64,000 nucleotides of DNA. Origin: Geomobilibacter sp964432205. GTDB taxonomy: Bacteria; Desulfobacterota; Desulfuromonadia; Geobacterales; DSM-12255. The notes below the pieces were generated by a model. It searched no databases. It was not told where the DNA came from and saw only the letters and a list, made by a program, of their open reading frames with translations. The stretch's first letter is position 1; every line of letters begins with the position of its first letter. A program made the translations under genes and the position numbers. This document shows, one piece after another, positions 26,498-34,858 of the stretch. The stretch lies in assembly GCA_964432205.1 (NCBI GenBank), contig CAYSMK010000020.1, positions 34,862 through 98,861 of the forward strand. Direction: 5' to 3'.

Positions 26498-28801
26498 TCA
26501 CGGTGCCTGCCGCTTCACAAGATCCAGCAACGTTTCGAACTGATATGCGCTTTCCAATTGGCCCATGGCCTCGCCAACAGGGCCATTGATCGCGCAGATA
26601 CGCTTGATCACCCCCCGGATGGCACTGACGTTCAGGGCGAGCAAGGCGCTTCGCAGCTCCTCGCGCAACTCCCCGGGCAGCCCCATGAGGTCTTCGAGGG
26701 ACAGCCTGACTGATCCATTCGGCGTTGCCGAGGCGACCTTGTTTTCAGCATAGCGGTACTGGATACCGAGATGGCGTCCGATCGCGTCAAAAAGCTCGTT
26801 CTCCCTGAATGGCTTGCAGATGAACTCGTCGGCCCCGGTCGCCAGGATCTTCTCCCGCTCTTCAGCGAGTGCGCTGGCGCTGACGACAATGACCGGAATA
26901 TTCCTCCCCGCCACCATCGCCTTCAGACGCCGGGTCGCCTCGTAGCCGTCCATCTCCGGCATTCTCATGTCCATCAGGACAAGATCCGGCCTTTCCGCCT
27001 TGAAAACAGCGAGCGCCTCCTTGCCGTTTGTCGCCTCCCAGGTCGCAAACCCCACCAGACTCAGCAATTCCGCCACGAAACGACGGCCTTCCTCCTTGTC
27101 GTCCACCACCAGGATTGTCTTCGGTCCGGTACCGGGCGCCAGGCCCACCACTCTCGGTGCACTCCCCCCTTTCGCACTGGATGACTCACCCACTACCTCC
27201 AACCGGCAGAACAAGGAAAACAGACTCCCCTTGCCCGGCTCGCTGCTGGCGGTAAGATCGCCCCCCATCAGGCAGGCGTACTCCCGGCTGATGGCAAGCC
27301 CCAGGCCGGTGCCGCCCTTAGTCTGCCCACCCACAGCCTGCTCGAACGGCTGGAAAATCTTGTGCATCTCCTTCGGGGCGATACCGACGCCGGTATCCTC
27401 CACCTCAAAGAGGAATGTCCTTTGTCCCTGATCCGTTTTTTGGGAGACAGACCACAGACAACCGGCAACGGAGACGCGCAGGGTAATGCACCCTTCATCG
27501 GTGAACTTGACGGAGTTGCCGAGCAGGTTGATCAACACCTGACGCAACTTCCCCTCGTCGCCGACAACGTAGCGGGGCAGATCCTTCGGCCTCTCGACAA
27601 GGAAGCGTACCCCCTTTTCTGCGGCACGCATGCTGAACATCGCCTCGACATCCTCCAGCAATCCATAGAAGTCGAAGGCGGCAAGATTCAAGGTGGTGCG
27701 TCCGGCCTCGATCTTAGAGACCTCCAGCACGTTGTTGATGAGTTCCAGCAGATGCTCGCCGCTACGGTTTATGCTGTCGAGATGCTTTTTCGAGGAAACG
27801 GAAAGAGTGGCATCACGCTGCATCAGTTGGGAAAAGCCGAGAATGACGTTCAACGGCGTCCGCAGTTCATGGGACATATTGGCAAGAAAACTGCTCTTGG
27901 CGCGATTGGCGGCCTCGGCGGCATCCTTCGCTTTTTGCAGTGCGATTTCCGCATGTTTGCGCTTGGTGATGTCGCTGGATATCCCGCAGATCGCATAGAT
28001 CTCGCCATTGACGTTGCGCAGGGGGAACTTCACGGAAATATATGAACGAAGACCGTGTGCGTGATTTACATCCTCCTCGACATGCATTGCCCTGCCGGAG
28101 CGATGCACGGCCTTATCGTTCTCGCGCAGCGCCTCAGCTACTTCCCGTGAAAAGACATCGAAGTCCTTCTTCCCGATGAAGTAGTCCCGGTCCACATGAA
28201 AAAGATTTGCAAACCTCCTGTTGATCAGGGAATAGCGCCCCTCCGTGTCTTTGACGTAGATGACGGCCGGCGAGTTGTCCAGGATTGATTGCAGGCGCTC
28301 TTCACTTTCCTGCAAGGCATGCTCGGCCTTTTTCCTTTCGGCTATTTCCAGTTCCAGCTGTGCCTTCTGTTTTTCAAGCCTGATATGAATCCGCCGCATG
28401 GCCAGGTGGGTTCGCACCCTGGCAAGAACCTCTTCCACCTGAAATGGTTTGGAAATGAAATCGACCCCTCCTGCCTCGAAGCACCTGACTCGATCGACCG
28501 TCTTATCCAAAGCGCTAATGACGATGACCGGCACGTCGCGCGTCCGTTCGTTCTCTTTCAGCTGACGGCACACCTCGTAGCCGTCCATGTCCGGCATCAT
28601 GATATCAAGCAGTATCAGATCGGGCACGATGGAGCGGGCCGCCTCAAGCGCCGCGCTCCCGTTTCTGGCAGTCTGCACCCTGAAGCCAACCTTGACCAGG
28701 ATCTCGGAAAGCAGATCAAGGCTCAGCTCAGCGTCATCAACCAACAAAACGGTGCCTTTTTCTTCAGATCCGCTACGTACTGGATACACGCAATGGCTCA
28801 T
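26498..28801 (-). CDS. Hybrid sensor histidine kinase, REC-PAS-HK-REC (copy 2)
   Basis: The 767-residue paralogue of the kinase at 8563-10842 has the same domain order: receiver (LILLDIMMPDMDGYE), coiled coil, PAS (VIYVKDTEGRYSLINRRF), HisKA with NMSHELRTPLN, HATPase with GTGLGLAISREY, receiver (DLVLMDMRMPEMDGYE), and a helical tail without histidine. No membrane segment is seen. It is followed by the copy-2 sigma-54 activator. The PAS domains of the two copies are similar but not identical, so the copies may respond to related ligands. The kinase could phosphorylate both its own N-terminal receiver and that of the activator. Confidence 0.92.
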   Translation of the reverse strand: MSHCVYPVRSGSEEKGTVLLVDDAELSLDLLSEILVKVGFRVQTARNGSAALEAARSIVPDLILLDIMMPDMDGYEVCRQLKENERTRDVPVIVISALDKTVDRVRCFEAGGVDFISKPFQVEEVLARVRTHLAMRRIHIRLEKQKAQLELEIAERKKAEHALQESEERLQSILDNSPAVIYVKDTEGRYSLINRRFANLFHVDRDYFIGKKDFDVFSREVAEALRENDKAVHRSGRAMHVEEDVNHAHGLRSYISVKFPLRNVNGEIYAICGISSDITKRKHAEIALQKAKDAAEAANRAKSSFLANMSHELRTPLNVILGFSQLMQRDATLSVSSKKHLDSINRSGEHLLELINNVLEVSKIEAGRTTLNLAAFDFYGLLEDVEAMFSMRAAEKGVRFLVERPKDLPRYVVGDEGKLRQVLINLLGNSVKFTDEGCITLRVSVAGCLWSVSQKTDQGQRTFLFEVEDTGVGIAPKEMHKIFQPFEQAVGGQTKGGTGLGLAISREYACLMGGDLTASSEPGKGSLFSLFCRLEVVGESSSAKGGSAPRVVGLAPGTGPKTILVVDDKEEGRRFVAELLSLVGFATWEATNGKEALAVFKAERPDLVLMDMRMPEMDGYEATRRLKAMVAGRNIPVIVVSASALAEEREKILATGADEFICKPFRENELFDAIGRHLGIQYRYAENKVASATPNGSVRLSLEDLMGLPGELREELRSALLALNVSAIRGVIKRICAINGPVGEAMGQLESAYQFETLLDLVKRQAP

Positions 28802-28997
28802 AATCCGCTCTCTGCATCGACTCAGTGCATTAACCGCGGAACCCCGATTTCGGAATGAGGACCCACCATGCTTAAGCCAGCTTTTTCTAACCGTGTTTTT
28901 TATTATAATATTTTTTATACATTACGCCAGACATTATTAACACCAAGCGCAACATTGCTTCTAAATTGTCACCAAATTTCAGCTCACTACATAACAC

Positions 28998-29028
28998 AAA
29001 AGGTCGTACCTGTTTGGAAACGACCTTT
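28998..29028 (-). terminator. Rho-independent terminator after the thioesterase gene
   Basis: On the minus strand AAAGGTCGT and ACGACCTTT form a 9-bp stem, followed by TTTG. It is about 70 bp past the thioesterase stop codon. It shares the inner string GTTTCCAAA with the terminator at 11005-11038, and both lie just upstream of a hybrid kinase gene. Confidence 0.7.
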
Positions 29029-29094
29029 CATCAGCCATGAACCGCATCCTCAGGTTCCCGGAAACACAGATTCGAGACCATTGCTCTTCGTAAG

Positions 29095-29541
29095 CTACGG
29101 AATCGATATCGTGTCACGGCAGTTATCCTGATAGAGATTGAACCTGCTGCGAACATCTTCCGGGATAACCACAGGACGGCCGTCCTTCAGGTTGATGAAC
29201 ACAAGCACGGACTTCGCCCTCAACCTCGGTTCGCCGGCAACGGAACCGATGAACTCCAGGGTAATGGATGTCGTGCCGACCTTCTTCAGCATCACTGCCA
29301 AGCCGAGTATTTCTCCGAGCAGGCACGGCTTGCTGAACGTGCATTCGGTATGGGCGGTCGGCAACCCCAGCCCATGGTCCAGGACAAGCCCGGCATAATC
29401 GACGCCCAGCTCGAAATTGAACCAATCCTCAACCGCTGCCTGAAACTTCTCGAAAAATCTGGGGTAAAACACATACCCGGCCGGGTCGGTATGGGTGAAG
29501 CGTATCCTGCTGTATTGGGTATAGGGCTCCTTGTTCGACAA
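29095..29541 (-). CDS. 4-hydroxybenzoyl-CoA-thioesterase-like acyl-CoA thioesterase
   Basis: The hot-dog-fold protein has the 4HBT signature with catalytic Asp (RFTHTDPAGYVFYPRFFEKF). I start at the TTG at 29541 (148 residues) because CGGAGGAAAG lies just before it; the frame is open to a second TTG at 29580 with no binding site. Members of this group cleave acyl- or aryl-CoA thioesters. It is third in a short operon after a cyclase-like hydrolase gene and moaA. It could free CoA from aromatic or ring-opening thioesters when they accumulate, but the substrate is not readable from the sequence. Confidence 0.8.
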   Translation of the reverse strand: MSNKEPYTQYSRIRFTHTDPAGYVFYPRFFEKFQAAVEDWFNFELGVDYAGLVLDHGLGLPTAHTECTFSKPCLLGEILGLAVMLKKVGTTSITLEFIGSVAGEPRLRAKSVLVFINLKDGRPVVIPEDVRSRFNLYQDNCRDTISIP

Positions 29542-29601
29542 GGCTCTTTCCTCCGGGCGCGGTCTCGTGTGAAAAAGCAAACAGAAGGGGATGTTCGTTC
29601 A

Positions 29602-30579
29602 TTATCCGCCGACGCTTGACATGGCAAACATCTGATGCCCAGACTCATCGACGGACAATCGGTGTCTTTCCGGCTTGTTCCGGATGATGCGGCGCAGTGC
29701 CACCTTGACCGCAGCCTCGTCGTTGAACCGCAAGAACGGCTTCAGATCATATTCCCGCCCGCTGAAAAGGCAGCTTCGCACACTGCCTGATGCGGTAAGT
29801 CGAATCCGGTTGCATGTATCGCAAAAGTGCCCGGTAATGGGGGTTATGATCCCGACACTGCCAACCGCACCGTCAATCCTGTAGTTACGTGAAGGACCAG
29901 CCAGTTCCGTATGATCGATATCCGTCAAGCGGAACTGTTGCGACAGCAGATCCAGAATTTCGCTCCCGGGAACGAGCAGTGACTGCCAGCCTCGCTCCTT
30001 GATGGTCGGCATGTATTCGATAAAGCGGACAGCATACGGCTTCCGCAGGGTCAGTCTGGCGAAATCGAGAATTTCGGCATCATTGACCCCCCGCATTACC
30101 ACCATATTCAATTTGATCGGAAAGCCGGCCCGTTCGGCAGCGGCAATTCCTGCCAGAACCCTTTCCAGATCGCCGCCCCTGGTAATCCGGGAAAATGTCT
30201 CACTTCGGAATGAATCGAGACTGATGTTCAGGCGTTGAACACCGGCCCTGCGGAGCTCCTCCGCCATGCTGTCGAGATACACGCCATTGGTAGTCAACGC
30301 TAGTTGCGTGAGTCCGGGAATGACGGCGAGCCTGGCCAGAAAGTCGACAACCCCTTTGCGGACCAACGGCTCGCCGCCGGTAACCCTGATCTTCCTGATT
30401 CCCATTGATACAGCCGTCCTTGCCGCCAGCAACAACTCCTCAAAACTGAGGATGTCGTGATGCGACAGCTTGTGCACTCCTTCCGGAGGCATACAGTAGC
30501 GGCAGCGCAGGTTACATCTTTCCGTAACCGACAGGCGCAGGTAGCTGATTTCACGACCATACGAATCAATGCATCCCAT
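29602..30579 (-). CDS. moaA: GTP 3',8-cyclase MoaA (molybdenum cofactor biosynthesis)
   Basis: The 325-residue radical-SAM enzyme makes the first pterin intermediate from GTP. The SAM cluster cysteines are Cys22, Cys26 and Cys29 (CNLRCRYC). The C-terminal second cluster has CDTCNRIRLTASGSVRSC, and the chain ends in the conserved Gly-Gly tail (SSVGG). RVTGGEPLVRKG is the usual SAM-binding segment. It is 34 bp downstream of the cyclase-like gene in the sigma-54-controlled operon, so this copy may be made only when the molybdo- and tungsto-enzymes of the pathway are induced. No other moa genes lie in the window. Confidence 0.95.
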   Translation of the reverse strand: MGCIDSYGREISYLRLSVTERCNLRCRYCMPPEGVHKLSHHDILSFEELLLAARTAVSMGIRKIRVTGGEPLVRKGVVDFLARLAVIPGLTQLALTTNGVYLDSMAEELRRAGVQRLNISLDSFRSETFSRITRGGDLERVLAGIAAAERAGFPIKLNMVVMRGVNDAEILDFARLTLRKPYAVRFIEYMPTIKERGWQSLLVPGSEILDLLSQQFRLTDIDHTELAGPSRNYRIDGAVGSVGIITPITGHFCDTCNRIRLTASGSVRSCLFSGREYDLKPFLRFNDEAAVKVALRRIIRNKPERHRLSVDESGHQMFAMSSVGG

Positions 30580-30613
30580 AGGAATCCTTTACGGTCCGGG
30601 CTGCGCCCGAGAC

Positions 30614-31399
30614 TCAGGACGGAGTGATGGCAAACACGCGAACCGGGCTGCCTGATCCGTCAGTGATCTTCATGGGTGCCGTAATGAGCATCGCCCCGGT
30701 CGCCGGCAGCTGATCGAGGTTGCACAGGCTGGCCAGACCGAACTTGCCCGCGCCGTGGATCAGATGATGGCAGGGGTACATGGGGTCAAGCAGATGTGCC
30801 TGCCCCGCATCGGTCCCTACGGTCTCCGCACCGAATCCCAGCACGTCGCGCTCGATAAGGAAACGGATGCATTCCACGCTCGGACCCGGGCAGTGAGACC
30901 CATCAGCCTTGATGTTAAGGAACGACTCCGCATCGGTGCGCTTGGACCAGTCGGTACGCATCAGCACCCAAGAACCTGCAGGGATGCAGCCGTGCTCCTG
31001 CTCCCACTTCTCAAGAAATTCAGGGGTCAGCAGGAAGTCGTGATCGGCTGCCGCCTCCTTGCTGGTGTCTATGACGCAGGCCGGACCCATCAGCTTTCCC
31101 GCGGGAATGGTATCAAGGGTGTTCTCCGGCAGGTCCTTGCCGGTGACCCAATGCCCCGGAGCGTCAAAATGTGTTCCGGTATGCTCACCGACACGGATCG
31201 TATGCCAGAACCAGCCCGGCCCGCGCTCATCATACTTGGAAATCACCTCTCGGGAAAAACCGGGAGACTGGGCGAATTCAGGCGGCAGCGCAATCACCGG
31301 CGTCTTCTCGCTCAGCGGATGCGTAAGGTCAACAACCTTGATGCTTCCATCCGACAGCCCGTTCAGCATCTGGGCTATCACCTGCGATGATGTTTTCAT
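30614..31399 (-). CDS. Cyclase-family hydrolase (kynurenine formamidase-like)
   Basis: The 261-residue protein has the metal-binding signature of the cyclase / kynurenine formamidase family, HTGTHFDAPGHW, and DLTHPLSEKTPVIALPPEF near the N-terminus. Members hydrolyse amides, lactones or cyclic intermediates with divalent metals. I start at ATG 31399 because AAGGAGAAAAG precedes it; the upstream frame to 31462 has no site. It is the first gene of an operon with moaA and a thioesterase, about 160 bp from the sigma-54 promoter. In an anaerobic aromatic cluster it may open a ring or lactone, or hydrolyse an amide substrate. This is inference. Confidence 0.8.
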   Translation of the reverse strand: MKTSSQVIAQMLNGLSDGSIKVVDLTHPLSEKTPVIALPPEFAQSPGFSREVISKYDERGPGWFWHTIRVGEHTGTHFDAPGHWVTGKDLPENTLDTIPAGKLMGPACVIDTSKEAAADHDFLLTPEFLEKWEQEHGCIPAGSWVLMRTDWSKRTDAESFLNIKADGSHCPGPSVECIRFLIERDVLGFGAETVGTDAGQAHLLDPMYPCHHLIHGAGKFGLASLCNLDQLPATGAMLITAPMKITDGSGSPVRVFAITPS

Positions 31400-31560
31400 G
31401 ACTTTTCTCCTTTTGGCTTGGTAGTTTGCTTCAGGGTTGAAATGCTCCGTAGCGGCAGTCAAGGATACGAAGCAAGAAATAAAACCATGTCATCCATGCA
31501 CGACGCATCAAATTGTTACGGACAATGCCGGCACGGAAAGCACGCAACGAAGTCTTGATT

Positions 31561-31576
31561 AGCAACTAGAATGCCA
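31561..31576 (-). promoter_or_regulatory. sigma-54 promoter of the cyclase-moaA-thioesterase operon
   Basis: The minus strand reads TGGCAT-TCTAG-TTGCT with exact -24/-12 spacing. It lies about 162 bp before the cyclase ATG. UAS 3 is 77 bp upstream. Confidence 0.8.
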
Positions 31577-31652
31577 GGTGATCCATCAAGGACAACGACC
31601 TTAAAACTATGGTTTATTTCATTGCAAAGAAGAGAAGCGATCAACGAAAGGA

Positions 31653-31667
31653 TATAAGCATTCTTTT
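31653..31667. promoter_or_regulatory. candidate activator site (UAS 3), TATAAG-type
   Basis: The plus strand reads TATAAGCATTCTTTT followed by GGGGG, matching UAS 1 and UAS 2. It lies 77 bp from the TGG of the -24 element at 31576. It is in the 830-bp region between the divergent cyclase and molybdenum-hydroxylase operons, where I see two promoters and no gene. Confidence 0.6.
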
Positions 31668-31891
31668 GGGGGTTCGGAGGATCAACGTGACAGCGGCCCT
31701 CACCCTATCATTTTACGAGCCATAACATATCTTTGAGCCTATAAATTTTGTTTGACGATTTAAAACCTGCCATCAGCGGCACGGCGCCGATAGCAGTCCA
31801 ACGAAAGGGCCATACTTACTTTATATCGCCAGTATTTTTTATAATCAGTATCTAGCTGAAAACATTGCAGTTTTAAAGTCACGCCGCAAAA

Positions 31892-31909
31892 CATCCAACT
31901 ATTTTTATA
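31892..31909. promoter_or_regulatory. candidate activator site (UAS 4), diverged TATAAG-type
   Basis: On the minus strand the sequence reads TATAAAAATAGTTGGATG, which matches the TATAAG motif with two changes in the first 13 bases and keeps the G-rich end (GGATG). It points the same way relative to its own promoter as the other three sites. The distance to the -24 TGG at 31986 is 77 bp. Confidence 0.5.
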
Positions 31910-31985
31910 TGCCCACCAAAAAGATTGTCATCACAAGCGATATCCAAACCCCTGTTTTATTGCATTTACAAACCAGCCTCCAAAC

Positions 31986-32001
31986 TGGCATCATTGTTGC
32001 T
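31986..32001 (+). promoter_or_regulatory. sigma-54 promoter of the first molybdenum hydroxylase operon
   Basis: The plus strand reads TGGCAT-CATTG-TTGCT with exact spacing. It is about 229 bp before the ATG of the FAD subunit gene. It faces away from the promoter at 31561-31576. Confidence 0.8.
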
Positions 32002-32229
32002 CTAATTAAACCATCGGCACTCCCGACCCTTCCGAATACCAACACAAAAATGGCATGTTATATCGTTAATGGTGCAGACAGCGATCCACTACCGACTACC
32101 CACATATAGTTAACCTCGTTCTACTTATTTAGTGAGCCCATAACAAGGAGGTCGTTGGACAGAACAGCCAGCCCTGCAGACTGACATCACTTATTCATTG
32201 GAGTCTACTTAACCACGAAAGGGGAAACC

Positions 32230-33102
32230 ATGAGCAGCCGAGGATTACCTGAGTTTGAGCTTCTCACGCCGCAGAGCATGCTGGAAGCGGTCGATATGCT
32301 GGCGCAGCATCAGAGCCAGATATCAATTCTTAACGGGGGCACCGCCCTTTGGAACCATGCCAGAAAGCTGAACCACCTGACTCCCTATGTCCTCAGCCTT
32401 TCCGCTCTCAAGGACCTGGATCACATCCACTACACTCCCGGCGAAGGGCTTCGTATCGGTGCCAGGGCCACCATCGCCCAGCTCATCGCCAACCCTGCCG
32501 TAATAGCCAACTACTCTGCCCTGCATGGAGCAGGGTACTGGTTCGGCAACACGCAGATCCGCAACATGGCCACCGTCATGGGAAACATCCTCAGGGCCTC
32601 TCCGTCCGCCGACTGTTCCTGTGCACTGCTGGCACTTGGCGGAAAGGTGGTGCTCCAGAGCAAGGCGGGCATCCGGACAGTCGATATCGACGACTTCTGG
32701 CTCTCCTACGATGTCACGGCCCGGAGACCCGATGAACTGGCCGTTGAGATCCGGATTCCCGATCCGAAGGCGACAACCCGGACGACCTTCCAGCGGCTGA
32801 CCAGGGTGCGCCAGGATCTGGCCAAGCTCAACATGGCCGTGCGACTCGAAATGGATAACGGGGTCTGCCAGCAGGCTCGCCTGGCAATCGGCTGCGTCGG
32901 CCCGACGACCATGCGTCTCAAGCAGACAGAACAACTGCTTGCCGGGAGAACGATCAGCGATGACCTTCTGGAGCAGATCGCAACATCGTCAATGGGAGAG
33001 ATTGCTCCCATTGACGATCAGCGGTCCACGGCCGCCTATCGCCGCCAGGTCACCGGAGTCCTGGTCAAGCGGCTGATCGCCCGGGCAGCGGGGATTCAAT
33101 AA
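32230..33102 (+). CDS. FAD subunit of a molybdenum hydroxylase (xanthine dehydrogenase family), enzyme 1
   Basis: The 290-residue protein has the FAD-binding features of the medium subunit of xanthine dehydrogenase-like enzymes: LNGGTALWNHARK near the N-terminus, then IRNMATVMGNILRASPSAD, and a C-terminal CO-dehydrogenase-flavoprotein domain (LNMAVRLEMDNG ... AIGCVGPTTMRL). It lacks the four-cysteine insertion seen in HcrB (47296-48270), so enzyme 1 is not a second 4-hydroxybenzoyl-CoA reductase of the known type. It passes electrons between the [2Fe-2S] subunit and the acceptor. AAAGGGGAAACC precedes the ATG. A porin gene lies between it and its partner subunits. Confidence 0.85.
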   Translation: MSSRGLPEFELLTPQSMLEAVDMLAQHQSQISILNGGTALWNHARKLNHLTPYVLSLSALKDLDHIHYTPGEGLRIGARATIAQLIANPAVIANYSALHGAGYWFGNTQIRNMATVMGNILRASPSADCSCALLALGGKVVLQSKAGIRTVDIDDFWLSYDVTARRPDELAVEIRIPDPKATTRTTFQRLTRVRQDLAKLNMAVRLEMDNGVCQQARLAIGCVGPTTMRLKQTEQLLAGRTISDDLLEQIATSSMGEIAPIDDQRSTAAYRRQVTGVLVKRLIARAAGIQ

Positions 33103-33142
33103 CAATTCGCTCTACATATTCAATTCTATCTGGAGGCATTAC

Positions 33143-34102
33143 ATGAATAACAGTTCACCCCATCGCGTCGTTCGCACCATGCTGCTTGCCATCGTCTTTG
33201 CCCTATCCACCTTTGCCCAAAGTTGGGCCGGAGGGGGGCAGCATTACCCCAACGGCGCCGAGGATTTCAGCATCGGCGCCGTCCCTCCTCCCGGGGTATA
33301 CCTGATCAACTACCTCATGCTTACCCAGAAGAACTCCCTGCGGGACAACTCCGGAAACAGTGCCATTCCCTCTTTCAAGGCAAGTGTGCTGGCCGAGGTG
33401 CCCCGCCTGATCTACGTCACCCCCCTGACCCTCCTGGGAGCCAGCTATACGGTTCATATGTTTCTCCCCACCTACAGCGCCGAGGTTACTGCCGGCACGA
33501 CGCCGGGTGGGAAAAACGTCGTAGACTCCTCCGACAAGGGTCTTGGCGACATCATCATCAGCCCGCTCATACTCGGGTGGCATTTCGGCCCCAATCTCCA
33601 TGCCCTCGCCGCCGTGGACCTGTGGCTGCCCACCGGGAACTATGACAAGAACAGGCCCGCCTCCCAGATCCTCTCCAAGAACCACTGGACCATCGAACCG
33701 ATTGTTGCGGCAACCTATTCCTGGAACAACTTTTCCATCGCCGGCAAGTTGATGTACGACTTCAACACCGACAACGACGACTACCTCAATCCCGCCACCG
33801 GCGGGACCAGCAAACTCAGTCCCGGCCAGGAGATTCACATCGACTGGGCGGCGGATTACTCCTTCAAGAACGGCATCACCACCGGCGTCGTGGGCTACAA
33901 CCATTGGCAGACGACCGACGACGAAGTCGACGGTGTCACTCAATCCGGCGCGAAGAGCGAGGTCGGTGGCATCGGCGTCGGGATCAAGTACTGGCCGAAC
34001 CATGGCCCGTTCAGCATGACCCTCAAGCAGTACTGGGAGTATGGCGCCAAGAACATAGCCACCGGTCCCCAGACCATGTTCAAAATTGCGTATGCCTTTT
34101 AA
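33143..34102 (+). CDS. Outer-membrane porin of the phenol-degradation (MetA/SphA) family
   Basis: The 319-residue protein begins with a signal peptide (about 1-31, VRTMLLAIVFALSTFAQSWAGG) and continues as an amphipathic beta-barrel ending in the aromatic FKIAYAF. It matches the family of outer-membrane proteins linked to meta-cleavage and aromatic degradation. It likely lets an aromatic substrate cross the outer membrane. It is 40 bp after the FAD subunit gene and before the Fe-S subunit gene, so it is embedded in the molybdenum hydroxylase operon. TGGAGGCATTAC precedes the ATG. Its stop codon touches fold-back repeat FB2. Confidence 0.8.
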   Translation: MNNSSPHRVVRTMLLAIVFALSTFAQSWAGGGQHYPNGAEDFSIGAVPPPGVYLINYLMLTQKNSLRDNSGNSAIPSFKASVLAEVPRLIYVTPLTLLGASYTVHMFLPTYSAEVTAGTTPGGKNVVDSSDKGLGDIIISPLILGWHFGPNLHALAAVDLWLPTGNYDKNRPASQILSKNHWTIEPIVAATYSWNNFSIAGKLMYDFNTDNDDYLNPATGGTSKLSPGQEIHIDWAADYSFKNGITTGVVGYNHWQTTDDEVDGVTQSGAKSEVGGIGVGIKYWPNHGPFSMTLKQYWEYGAKNIATGPQTMFKIAYAF

Positions 34103-34259
34103 CCTAGAAAAAGCACTTGTCCACGAAACGCACGAAAAACACGAACTAAATCAGTAAAATGCAACATCATAGTACGACCTGTTCGGTGAATTGCTGATTC
34201 TTTTGCAATGCTTTATCTTTTCGTGTCGTTCGTGGACCTAAAAGCCGTTTTTGGGTTTA
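34101..34259. repeat. Fold-back repeat FB2 (CACGAA class)
   Basis: Inverted arms at 34101-34145 and 34216-34259 share CCACGAA-CG-ACGAA-like strings and the outer AGAAAAAGC / AAAGCCGTTTTT ends, with a centre of about 70 bp. A second copy at 61866-62150 (FB5) is homologous through arms and centre, but carries a 113-bp insertion. It fills most of the gap between the porin gene and the Fe-S subunit gene. Confidence 0.8.
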
Positions 34260-34345
34260 ACTGACAGTCTGGGCTATTTGGATACTGATAGAGTTGGAAA
34301 GAGAATGAACACATTTACGATGGGCAGCCATAGAGGAGATAAACC

Positions 34346-34858
34346 ATGAAAACCCGATTGATTACGCTCTGCGTCAACGGCAAGGACTACCGGCTGGAAG
34401 TGCCCCATAACCGGACCCTCCTGCAGGCGCTGCGGGATGATCTCAAACTTACCGATGTGAAGTACGGCTGCGGATCAGGCGAGTGTGGAGGGTGCACGGT
34501 CCTCGTGAACGGCAAGGACAACATCAACTCCTGCCTGACCCTGGCCGCGGACATGGAAGGGAAGCACATCACAACCGTTGGCGGGATGACCAAAAACGGC
34601 CAGTTGCATCCCATCCAGCAGGCCTTCATCGATGCCGGAGCCATCCAGTGCGGCTACTGCACACCGGGGATGGTCATGAAAACCGCGGGCATCCTGGCTA
34701 ACAACCCCACCCCTTCCGAGGAGGAGATCCGCAGGGGGCTGGAAGGAAACATCTGCAGGTGCACGGGATATGAAAACATCGTGCGCGCAGTGCAGCTGGC
34801 CGGCCAGATGATGAACGATCCGGATGAAATCCACTGTGCAGGAGGTTCATGCAAATGA
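34346..34858 (+). CDS. [2Fe-2S] subunit of molybdenum hydroxylase, enzyme 1
   Basis: The 170-residue subunit has the two cluster domains of xanthine dehydrogenase-type small subunits. An N-terminal plant-type ferredoxin has CGSGECGGCTVLVNGK and a later Cys (NINSC). A C-terminal helical domain has CGYCTPGM and CRCTGY. Electrons move through it from the molybdenum site to FAD. It overlaps the start of the molybdenum subunit gene. GGAGATAAACC precedes the ATG. A 25-residue tail (DPDEIHCAGGSCK) extends past the usual end and holds two extra cysteines. Confidence 0.9.
   Translation: MKTRLITLCVNGKDYRLEVPHNRTLLQALRDDLKLTDVKYGCGSGECGGCTVLVNGKDNINSCLTLAADMEGKHITTVGGMTKNGQLHPIQQAFIDAGAIQCGYCTPGMVMKTAGILANNPTPSEEEIRRGLEGNICRCTGYENIVRAVQLAGQMMNDPDEIHCAGGSCK

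Noticed and set aside
31909..32109. A 66-codon frame between the divergent operons
   Set aside because: It covers the sigma-54 promoter at 31986, has no ribosome binding site, and its composition is that of AT-rich non-coding DNA.
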